A stretch of DNA of 64,000 bases from Gracilariopsis chorda. Its lineage: Eukaryota; Rhodophyta; Florideophyceae; Gracilariales; Gracilariaceae. The number at the start of each line of letters is the position of its first letter. The first letter of the stretch is position 1. Below are positions 22,429 through 30,819 of the stretch, in pieces. The translations under genes were made by a program, and so were the position numbers. The DNA is taken from contig NBIV01000320.1 in the NCBI GenBank assembly GCA_003194525.1, forward strand, positions 1-64,000, read 5' to 3'. The notes under the pieces were generated by a model. That model did no database searches and had not been told where the DNA came from. It was given only the letters and a program-made list of their open reading frames with translations.

Positions 22429-25400
22429 ATGGTGCGCAAGACTGCAAAGGCGGACAACAGGCGGCACCCTAGGAGGTCTACCAGACCCAGTGCCTCTTTG
22501 CGGAAAGCGAGGGCAAAACCGTCCGATAGCGCAATGCCAACAACGCGCAGCGGCACAAAGCAGCCTAGTGACCCATCCTGGGGGCTGAACCCAAGCGAGA
22601 AGGTGACCCTGGTCGTCCGTCTACCGAATGGGGAGAAGAAGAGCGTGGGGACTGCCTTTGTCAGAGGTGATTCCGGTGCTGGTGGGCACTTGGCGAGGAC
22701 GTTGCATGGGCACGAACTGAAGGGGAAGCCGACAGAGGACCTTGTCGTCATATGGAAGGTGCTCATTGAGGATGGCAAAGATATGCAGTACCCGTATCAG
22801 TTCAAGACGAGTGACAGCGTGCCGAACACTCTGGGAGATATAGAGAGCAACGCTTTCTACTGCTGGGACGTGAACATGATGCAACCTTCTGGTGGCGGAG
22901 CCTCCACTCCTTCCACTCCCGCTGCGAAACCGTCTTCCGCCCAGACTCCTGCTGCGACGAAGAATCTGTCCACCAAGAAGGTGAAGCAGAACACCGCAAC
23001 AAAGGCGAAGGCGAAGAAGTTGACGCAATTGGTGAACTTGAATGACGACGACGGTGATGAAATACACAAGGGTGCGTTGCACTCCAATGTGAAGACGACC
23101 ACCTCCACCGGAAAGGCGAAGGTGGTCAGACTGAGCGATCAGAAGAAAGGAAACAGCACGAATCCCATTGTCACTCCGGCGAAGCCTCCACTAAACCCTG
23201 GAGCCAGCAGTGGGGGAGGTGCGTCGCAGTTACAGACACCGGAGACTGCCGTTTCTGCCCCCCCGAAAGCCTTAACAATGGCTGAGGGAACTGCTAGCAA
23301 CGCAATTGATGCAGGCAGTGGTGGTCAGAGTCAATTGGCGTATCAGACCCAAGTTGCAGAAGCAATTATGGAGGCAGGAAGCAGCGCATCGATGGAGGTT
23401 GTATTCCCAGAGCAACCTGGTGGGGAGGAAGAAGGAAGTGATGATGATGAGGTGCAGTTCGTGGGTTCGAAAGCATTGGCTTCAGAGGCCGAAGTTGATT
23501 TGTTCGACAAGGGAGATGAGCTACCTCCTGATGATGTCGACGACAGTATGCTGGATTCTTCGTTTGATATGAACGACTACACATACGATACGTATTTTGT
23601 CGACATTGACCTCATTAAGCCTCCGGATGACGGTGTGCGAGAACTGAACCTCACCCACATGAAAGAAGTAGAGCAGCAAATAGAGCTCTACGGAATCTTG
23701 GGGTCCGTTGGGAATCTGAGTGTCACTATTATCGGTACGAAGAAGCCGGGAGATGAATGGTTTGAAGGGAACCGAATTGTGGTGGACTGTACTTTGGTTG
23801 ACGGGTTACACCGCTTGAATGTTTACCTCGACCAGAGGAAAACGAATGAAAAACTTCAGGATGTCTGCCACCGGCTCAGTGTATCGTTTTGAAGAAGACG
23901 TGATGGGCTGCCAATGACCATGTCTCAAGTGATTTCGATTGGAAACGCACTGACTGATACGGTTGCTGCGGCTAGAGTGATGTCATTTCGAGAAAAGCTC
24001 TACTCCATTCATTCGTTTATGAAAACGATTGAGAAGGAGACGAAGGTGGACTTCAAGAAAGTCACGCGCACAATGCTACGTGGTGCACCGTTGAAGCGCA
24101 AGGTGATAGGGACTTCAAACCCCAAGAACATGTTGCGGTTTGCGGACATGGGTTTGAGAATGTTCACCGACGAAGACTTCATGTCGAGAATGAAGGAAAT
24201 GTGCTTCAAGTACCCGGAGCTGAGGATTACGCACTTTTCCAGTGACAGGTTCTTCCATCTGAAGGGGGACAGGATGAACTTTGCGTTGGAAGCCTTACAG
24301 GAACACTATGACGTGCGAAGAGCATCAAAAGGGACTGCTATGGGCAGGTTTCAGGACATGAGGTTGCATTCCTTCAGATTTTGTGAGCAAGCTTACAACC
24401 TATTTGAAGAAGTGGCGAAGACGAAGAACATAGGGCTTCACACCGTGTTCAAAACTGAGGTTGTGATAGGGTCCCTGGTTGTTCCTGTTCGAGATTATGT
24501 TGCCAGAAACACCGCACGCCTGGAGAGGGCGGCCACTCCTGTCATGTGGGAAGGAAACATATCGAAGAGGCTGACGAATCTGAAGAAGAGACTGGGAACG
24601 ACGTTCCGTATGGACTTTCAAAAGCCAAATCCAAGTCCTGTCCCTCCCGCACCTGCACGTGTTCCGAAGACACAGGGGCAAAGCGCAGTTCAGGGTAGTA
24701 ATTAGAGCTTGCCCGCGAGGGCAAGTAAGAAGAAGGCTCTGGGCCACTTGAAAGATGGAGGTGCAACGGGGATGGTTTCTGCGGGATCTACGCTGGGGAA
24801 GAGGAAGAGAAAGGTCCGGAAAACAAAGAAACCGGCAGATGAAGACTCGGAAGACGAAGAGGACGCTGAGGAGCTGTTGTTTGAATCAGGTGACGCCGAT
24901 GTGAAAAGGCAGAGAACCGATGATGTTCCTGACTTTGTCATCAACATTCTGAAGCAGAAGCGAGGACGTGAACTACGCCACTTCTTAAGAAAGAATAAGC
25001 TACTGCTTTTCAGTGACGACGAGGGGGGAGAAGATGAAGACAGGAACGATCCAAAAAAGAAGAAGTTTGATGATGAAGTGCCTATGATTCTTCCAGAAGG
25101 ATTGGTCAAGGCCGAGGAGGATACCAATGTGGGGGACTTGAGCTGGCTCAAGTATGTGAGCATGTTGCCCAGCAGGTGGCCCACCGCAACTGCAGATGGT
25201 GTTTAGGGCATGTACGCGTGGATGGACAGGATACATCTTCCCAAGGAGCACTGTTGCCATTTGCTTGGGCCGAACGACATGAGGGGTGTTCATCACACAG
25301 TTTTCTGGCATGGTGCGTTCCAGGAGGTTTTGAGCGAATGGAATAGGGAAAGGAAAGCGTCTGAAGAAGCAGCGCCGGTTCTCAGCGATGCGGAAGCGAA

Positions 25401-26547
25401 CAGTCTCTGGGAGCGGGCGGTGGAGGAGGACTACTACGCCATGGTGTACTTTGCGAAGAAGGCAAGCGAGTTGAAAGAGCGAGGATTTTGTGTGCTGGAA
25501 GGTTTCGGAACGGATGAAGGAATGAGGAGCAGGCTCCATGCCATGAGTGACTTGATGGATGGTGATGTGAGTGAGAAGCTGCTTGGATTCTTCGAGGAGT
25601 ATCTCAATTGCCAACAAGATCTTCGAGAAGCAGAGAATCAAGAGTTCTGGAACCCCATTTTCAATGCTGGGGAGGCAGCTGATGAAGCAGACAGACTGTC
25701 TGGGTCTACGAGGTATATGAATACACGGAGAGGAATCGCGGATGAAATGGAAAGAACGACGGAGAATCACTGGGTGGTGAAGAGGCGGGCGTTGTTGGAT
25801 GCACGTATGAGTCAGATCTGTGTATGCCTAGGATTGGAAGATAACCGAGTGGCGGTGCATAAGATGTTTGCGCCAAAGACTGGGGGTAGAGTGTTGTGTA
25901 CTGGACGCGGCTGTCCAAGACAGAAGCTACATACGGACTTTCAGACGCTGACGATCCCGGAGAAACTGAACGAAAAGAATCCGGGGTACTTTATGATAGC
26001 CTCTGGCAAGTATTCGTTTCCATTTTGGGTGTGCGAGAGGTCTCAAAAGCATTTTGCGACAACAAATGCGGAGTTGGAAGCGGTTTCTGGAGGATACGCG
26101 ACCAGGAAGTTCTTAATTCCACCGTTATCTATATTCATTGGAAGAGGAGATGTGTCCTATGCGGGGGCAGGGAGTAGAGATGCGATCATGGCACAGAATT
26201 TTCTGTTCCGTTACCATATATACATGGTACCAGAGTACTACAAGCTACCGGATGCGGTTCAACTTCAATCGAGTTTTAGACCCAGGTTTGTGGAGGACGA
26301 GGACTTAATACGGAAGGACAAAAGCGGAACGAAAGGAACTATTCTGTTGCCAGGAGCTGGGGATAACGAAGACGGCTCCGCTCATGACAGAGTGTCACAA
26401 GAACCTCTAGAAGACGACGAAGACCCCCAAAATGAAAGTGATGGCGAATATGACCCTAATGAAGATGGAAATGATAATGCAGACGACGCCATTTATACTC
26501 AAGAGGAGGGTGAGAAGGGAGATGAGGATATGGAAGAAGATAGTTAG
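22429..26547 (+). pseudogene. ParB-like + 2OG/Fe(II) dioxygenase-like cargo protein, three in-frame stops
   Basis: A single frame of 1373 codons from ATG 22429 to 26547 is crossed by stops at 23890 (TGA), 24703 (TAG) and 25204 (TAG), with no frame shift. Order: a beta-rich N-terminal region (~57-147, LTLVVRL-like start, ending AFYCWDV); low-complexity Ala/Ser/Thr/Lys; an acidic stretch; a ParB-like region (~385-500) with YFVDIDLIKPP and VDGLHRL at 23797-23817; a helical region (RDGLPMTMSQVISIGNALTD, FREKLYSIHSF); basic/acidic linker; then the dioxygenase-like domain. There KLHTDF supplies the His-x-Asp iron pair (25930-25938), PGYFMI and PFWVCERS follow, IFIGRGDVSYAGAG carries Tyr (26158-26160) where the second iron His of GDxxHAG is expected, and FRYHIYM has the Arg (26209-26211) that would bind 2-oxoglutarate. 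The C-terminus is strongly acidic. ParB-like folds bind DNA or hydrolyse nucleotides; related dioxygenases include nucleic-acid hydroxylases. Function here is inferred. Confidence 0.6.
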
Positions 26548-26667
26548 CGATGACAGATACATTCTAGTACCGCCGTAAATACAGCATTGTCTCATTTATA
26601 TCATGATGCACATAAGAGCTAGGAGTCGTCCTTTTCTTTCTTCATCAGAAACATATGTCTTAACCTG

Positions 26668-27330
26668 TCAACGTTTCTTCTTCAAGAGAGTAACTCGCTC
26701 CACATCTTCACTTTTGTCTTCCAATCTTTTCCTCGTGCCTAGGCAGCTTCTATGAGCACCGCCTGCTCCACCGGCCCCGTGTTGTGCTCCTTTCACTCTG
26801 TTTTTCAAGTGCACCTCAATATCAACGGGCTCTCTAAGCTGCATTTCAAGGACGGTCACTCTGTCTTCTAGAGCATTGTTCTTTCGATAAACTGCTCCTA
26901 TTTCCCACACCAAGCACTCCACGATCCCTTACACATGATCCCCCATCCAGACCCCTGCCATTTTCATACGATTTCGAACAATAGTAACCACGTCCAGTGG
27001 AATCACACCATCAGAAACGCTCCAAGACAGGCCACCATACTCAAACACTACATCTGTCATACAAGTATACAAACTCTCCTTCAACGAGGCAGTTAAAGCC
27101 TTAACCCGGGCCTTCATATCCTTTCTGAATCTGTGCTCCGGCCCACCACCTGCATTTTCTCCTCCATTCGCAGCCATTACTCCAACTCCCAGCTCTCCTA
27201 TCCCAACAGTCTTCTTCTTCTCTTCTGTTCCCTCATAACCATCTGCTTCATCTCTGGGCGGCGTTTCGGGGACTTCCGTGTGATTCAAAAGAGTGAGCAG
27301 TTCTTCATCTCTAATGTACCCACTCGACAT
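26668..27330 (-). pseudogene. Coiled-coil cargo protein, one in-frame stop
   Basis: The frame starts at ATG 27330 and runs to 26668 on the minus strand, with a TAA at 26929-26931 after 133 codons; the same frame stays open for 84 more codons or so. The first part is acidic and then basic (FRKDMKARVKALTASLKESL). The second part predicts a coiled coil (WEIGAVYRKNNALEDRV, LEMQL) and ends in a Lys-rich tail (LLKKKR). It is either a short protein with a trailing open frame or one gene with a nonsense codon. It converges with the ParB/dioxygenase-like gene, 120 bp away. No family is recognised. Confidence 0.45.
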
Positions 27331-27978
27331 CGGGAAAATAGCTTAAGCTCTGAACAAAGCCGCGATATAGTACGCGAGATATTTAGTATCGACGCTAACC
27401 CGTCCTCAAATATTTCGGTCCCCAATTTTCTACTAAAACCGTACTTCCGCGACATCTAAACAGCTTTCCACGTACGCAGCTTGATATTTTAATACTACAA
27501 TATGCGTCTAACTGTGTTTCTGAATCAGAATGAACCAAATATAATTCTTGCCGTGTATGGAGTCGTCTACAAGGAGAACCTTGGCATTGGATATCTTACT
27601 TCAAGCTCACTCGCTTTCTAAAACGTACAATGAACTCACTCGCATACATTAAAAAGTGGTATAGTTATAAGAAAAAACTCTACAATGGGGTATAGAAGAG
27701 AAGCATAGTATGTAGCTCACATATCCTAAATCTTAACAGCTGTGCAAAGACGCCGACTGGAAGGGAATGCGGAAGATAGAAGATGAAGGGGCTACGACAA
27801 CGAAGGTATTCTGTATTGTTGGTCTGTTGTTCTAGAAGTTATTCGTACGGAAGGACCCGAGAGGTTGGGGGTCTGGGGTTTGTTCCGATAGCTGCAATAT
27901 ATCGCTTGAATCTATATTTGATTTCGTAGTCTATAGCGCTGGAGCAGACGAGGAGAAGAATGAATAAAGTGTTAGTCA
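27331..27978. other. Gap between cargo genes of T
   Basis: About 650 AT-rich bases hold the presumed 5' leader of the coiled-coil gene (27331-27480) and the 3' region of the membrane protein gene. I see no coding frame, repeat or RNA gene. Confidence 0.4.
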
Positions 27979-28692
27979 CTAGTGGAGGGAAACCTCTGTG
28001 GGTTGAAAAGGCAGAAGGTTGGATGGACTCCGAAGTGACGTGCGCGAAGAAGACGGGCACAACTCGACGAAGAAGGTGCGAATGGAGATTACGATATCGT
28101 CCAGGAACAATGCTCTTCGAAGAGACTTCCAGGCCGTTGACGTAAAAATTTGTATGATGTTGGAGAGATAGTGTGGCGAATATGGGAAAAGGACTCTGTT
28201 GTTGAACGGGTGGCCTGTGAGGGCGTACGCGGCCAATCTGTCGACAAAGTAGACTGTTAGGGCGAAGAAGAATCCACCGGGAAAGAAGGCGATGGAGGCG
28301 TTCCGTATAGAACAGCTTAGGGAAGCTGGCGTTGGTAGTAGTTCGTAGGCGGCGAATATGTTTGCGTTCAGGGCGAGGAGTCCAGCTATGGCAAATCCTG
28401 GGAAACTTGCGCTGATGGTGCTCAGTCTGCCATAATGTTGAGTGGGGTTCATTGGGCAGAAAGAGAGGTAGCCGAACAACTCCTCTTGAAGGGAGAATGC
28501 AAAGTCGAACAACAAGATATGGAGTACTATCTCGATGATACTGTACAGTATGGTATATTCAGTGTCCGCTTCACAGGAGGAATGGCCGGATAGAAGGAAT
28601 TTGGTGACCACTGGTTTCAAAACACCGTAGAGAGTTCCAATGGCGAAGGAGAGGAGGGAGGTGAAAATTAGTATAGAAAGAAGACTTGCCAT
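27979..28692 (-). CDS. Four-helix membrane protein, T cargo
   Basis: The frame is 237 codons from ATG 28692. Hydrophobic segments lie near residues 3-28 (LLSILIFTSLLSFAIGTLYG), 48-68 (LYSIIEIVLHILLFDFAF), 93-116 (FPGFAIAGLLALNANIFAA) and 132-156 (IAFFPGGFFFALTVYFVDRL). The C-terminal ~80 residues are Ser/Arg-rich and probably cytosolic. The first segment could act as a signal anchor. It matches no family I can name. The frame is open without a shift back to ~29.13 kb, so it may be the C-terminal half of a longer product, or the second gene of a pair. Membrane proteins are unusual cargo for a cut-and-paste transposon. Confidence 0.5.
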   Translation of the reverse strand: MASLLSILIFTSLLSFAIGTLYGVLKPVVTKFLLSGHSSCEADTEYTILYSIIEIVLHILLFDFAFSLQEELFGYLSFCPMNPTQHYGRLSTISASFPGFAIAGLLALNANIFAAYELLPTPASLSCSIRNASIAFFPGGFFFALTVYFVDRLAAYALTGHPFNNRVLFPYSPHYLSNIIQIFTSTAWKSLRRALFLDDIVISIRTFFVELCPSSSRTSLRSPSNLLPFQPTEVSLH

Positions 28693-28746
28693 ATGGAATG
28701 GATTGTTCGAAAGGGATTGAGAGGAACGAATGTAGTTGGATATGTG

Positions 28747-29124
28747 TCAAAGGTATGGGAGGTCTTGTAGTAGAAGGTGATTTTGCAAGAACCGGGGGTC
28801 AGAGGGGTTGTCGCGCAGGAGTTGGTCAATGTTGGTCATTTCGGCTTTCACTTCATCACTTAGAATGGATGCTGCGCCTGAAAGATATGACTTGTTTGTG
28901 TCCCTGCAGTACTGTAGCTTCAAGCAATTGTTGAAACGAAGGTAGGTTTTGTTGGGGAGAATGTCGAACGTGAGAGTTGCTCGAACGTCATTGTGGAGGA
29001 AGACGTATTGTTGGGAGCGAAAGTTCTCGAACAACATGTTTAGAGGTGCTAGGTCAAGGGCGGAACTGTTGATGAAGAACGGGAGAGAGAGAGAACGGGC
29101 AGGTGTCTCTGATTTTATATGCAA
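28747..29124 (-). CDS. Small protein upstream of, and in frame with, the membrane protein
   Basis: This is a 125-codon frame that has no ATG at its open end; the first internal ATG is 29 codons in (LNMLFENFRS). It contains FLHNDVRATLTFDILPNKTY, KLQYCRDTNKSYLSG and a charged helical end. It stops (TGA) at 28747, and 54 bases later the membrane protein starts in the same frame, with a protein-like stretch between them. Either it is a separate small gene or the N-terminal part of one gene with a nonsense codon. No family is recognised. Confidence 0.35.
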   Translation of the reverse strand: MHIKSETPARSLSLPFFINSSALDLAPLNMLFENFRSQQYVFLHNDVRATLTFDILPNKTYLRFNNCLKLQYCRDTNKSYLSGAASILSDEVKAEMTNIDQLLRDNPSDPRFLQNHLLLQDLPYL

Positions 29125-29676
29125 CAGAATAGCTTTATTGAACTAGATGATGGCGACTAGATGAAGGAAGATTAAAGACAGGACCAAACGGTTGTTCTAT
29201 GCGTTTTGAACGCGTTTCTGTTCATACTCAATGCACAATATTGAGAAGTGAGGACGAAGAAGATGAGAAACACTTTCTGGTAGAAGTGGTATAAGAGGTC
29301 CAGAATGTGCGCGGAAAAGGTGGAAAGGGTTATGAAGAAGAAATAATGAGGTTTATGTAAATGGGGGCTGTGGGATGGCGGTAGAGGTAAAGAATATGAG
29401 TTTATTGGACATTGAAGGGGTACATCTGGGGTGGAGAGAGGGGGTAACGATATGAGAGAGGTTATTGGGTGGGGTAGAAATGAAAGTAAAAGCGGAAAGT
29501 GCTACATATTTTGAAATATAGTGTATGGGGGTTTTTGGAAGGGGGTAAAATGGCGGGGAAGTGAATGCGCGGGAGCAGCTGGCGCGTGAGGTTCTCACCG
29601 GGGGCTTTCCACTTATTTCGATCTCTACCGCTTCTTTTGATCCTTGCCGCTTTCTTTGAGCTGTGTTGTGTTTGAG
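29125..29676. other. Non-coding stretch before the last cargo gene of T
   Basis: About 550 purine-rich bases with no reliable frame. Several GGGGT/GGGGG runs occur around 29340-29560. A CT-rich segment (CTCTACCGCTTCTTTTGATC) sits just upstream of the ATG at 29677 and may be part of its promoter. Confidence 0.35.
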
Positions 29677-30519
29677 ATGACGAGTGGCCTCGGATCGCGC
29701 AGCTGGGGACAGTTCCTTGCGGAGATTGAGGAAGCCGTGGCTGTGGGGATGCGGAAGAAGCGGGACCAGGAGGAAGCGGAGGAGGAAGGGTTGGAAGGAG
29801 TGCTTGCGTTGTGTTCTAGGGCGATGGTGAGGGAGGTGGGGAAGGAAGTGGAGAGGGGTGCGCGTGGGATGGGGAAGAAGATTGCAGCGTTTGTGGTTCG
29901 AGAGGTGGGAGTGTTGAGGGAGGAGCAGGAAAGGTTTCAGGCGCGGCTACGGGAGGTGGAGAAGTTGGTGAAGGAGGGAGGTGGAGTTGGGGAGAGTCGT
30001 GGTGGACGGCGGGGCTCACCCGTGACTCTGACGCCGAATGGTAAGATGACGGGTGGTTTTAGGTATGTGAGTGGCGATGGGATAAGCCTTGGACCTGGAG
30101 ACGGGGGCTTTGATGGGGAAGTCGAGAAGGAGGGGGTACGGTTTGTGGCCGAGACTGCGGAGAGCGAGGGGGAGGTGTGCAAGGGGAGGGTTGGGGAGAA
30201 CAGGCCGATAGTGAGAGAGGACTTGAAGGGATGCGGTAAGCGTGGAGTGGGTGGAGGGAAGGAGGCGAAGAAGGGCGCTAGGAAGGGGACTCGTGGGCTT
30301 AGGAGTGTAGGAGAGGCGGTGAGGGAGGCAGAGGGAATCTTGGGTGATCAGCGCAGGAGGAGGGGGGAGCTGGATGGTAAGGTTGATGAGGAGAGGCGTT
30401 GTGGACGTTGGGGGAAGAGAGTGAAGAAGGAGAAGGAGGAGAGCTTACCGGACGACTTCTTCAAACTGACGTTCCCGGAGACGGAGACGCAGCCGCCTCT
30501 CGGTGGAGAGTGGTTTTGA
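29677..30519 (+). CDS. Basic coiled-coil protein, last cargo gene of T, 280 aa
   Basis: Intact frame from ATG 29677 to 30519. Residues ~8-110 are largely helical and charged and look like a coiled coil (EIEEAVAVGMRKKRDQEEAE, VREVGVLREEQERFQARLRE). A Gly/Arg-rich linker and a Lys/Arg-rich second half follow (KKGARKGTRG, RWGKRVKKEKEE), and the end is acidic/aromatic (LPDDFFKLTF). The basic content suggests a nucleic-acid-bound or nuclear protein; that is inference. The helical motif VREVGVLREEQ..F..RL resembles VWEIGAVYRKNN..LEDRV of the 26.7-27.3 kb gene in spacing, so the two may be distant paralogues. No family is recognised. It is the only T cargo gene that looks whole. Confidence 0.5.
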   Translation: MTSGLGSRSWGQFLAEIEEAVAVGMRKKRDQEEAEEEGLEGVLALCSRAMVREVGKEVERGARGMGKKIAAFVVREVGVLREEQERFQARLREVEKLVKEGGGVGESRGGRRGSPVTLTPNGKMTGGFRYVSGDGISLGPGDGGFDGEVEKEGVRFVAETAESEGEVCKGRVGENRPIVREDLKGCGKRGVGGGKEAKKGARKGTRGLRSVGEAVREAEGILGDQRRRRGELDGKVDEERRCGRWGKRVKKEKEESLPDDFFKLTFPETETQPPLGGEWF

Positions 30520-30795
30520 TGGGTGTCGTCGTGATATGGGTTGGTAAGAGCGGTTCTTAAGCTCCAGACCCGTTATTCACATCTATCGAATGACATACAA
30601 AACTCCACCGTAGGATAGCGACGTCTTTTGCGTTCGCTTTGCATTCATAATATGGAAGACTCTGTGCTAGAATCGAATGCGAAAAATGGCTGGCACTCTA
30701 AAAAATTAACGAAAATTACCTCTGCATTCGCGATCCGTCATTTTCTGCAGAAGTTTTGGACGACATATTTCAATCAGACCAAAGTAGCCCCAAAT
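30520..30795. other. Right subterminal region of T
   Basis: These ~275 AT-rich bases between the last gene and the right terminal repeat have no convincing frame. They include GTGCTAGAAT and ATACTAGCG, echoing the CTAG motifs at the left end, and a TGGCACTCTAAAAAATTAACG stretch. The left-end 120-bp repeat array is not found here. Confidence 0.4.
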
Positions 30796-30819
30796 ACTAG
30801 CGTTCCGAGAACACAGACG
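30796..30819 (-). repeat. Right terminal inverted repeat of transposon T
   Basis: It reads ACTAGCGTTCCGAGAACACA then GACG on the plus strand, and is the inverted partner of 13917-13940 with two mismatches. The TA at 30820-30821 is the second copy of the target duplication, after which Ty3 element B resumes. Confidence 0.85.

Larger units (their letters stand above)
13917..30819. mobile_element. 16.9-kb DNA transposon 'T' with 24-bp TIRs and multi-gene cargo
   Basis: The ends are inverted repeats of 24 bp (13917-13940 and 30796-30819) that differ at two positions, flanked by a TA duplication. The whole unit interrupts the integrase C-terminal region of Ty3 element B, which defines its borders independently. 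Contents: CTAG-rich left terminus, a 148-bp hairpin, six ~120-bp subterminal repeats, a broken Plavaka/CACTA-type transposase, a minus-strand unknown gene, a nested palindrome, a ParB-like plus dioxygenase-like gene, a coiled-coil gene, a membrane protein gene with a small partner, and a basic coiled-coil gene. Cut-and-paste elements of this kind are usually 2-8 kb, so the size and cargo are unusual. I see no tyrosine recombinase, DNA polymerase B, retroviral-type integrase or capsid-like protein. It is younger than B and its relation in time to A is unknown. Confidence 0.85.

Noticed and set aside
19903-25206. All internal stops of the cargo genes could come from C-to-T changes (CGA, CAG, CAA).
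   Set aside because: Every stop codon begins with T, so this is true of any stop and carries no information on mutation type.
22429-26547. Non-standard genetic code reading through the stops.
   Set aside because: TAA, TAG and TGA all occur inside frames, and stops also end the genes at sensible places, so no single reassignment fits.
13917-30819. T as a Polinton or other large self-synthesising element.
   Set aside because: No DNA polymerase B, retroviral-type integrase, packaging ATPase or capsid-like protein is seen, and the target duplication is TA, not 6 bp.
13917-30819. T as a fungal Starship.
   Set aside because: No DUF3435 tyrosine recombinase is visible, and Starships lack such clear 24-bp TIR pairs with a recognisable DDE transposase.
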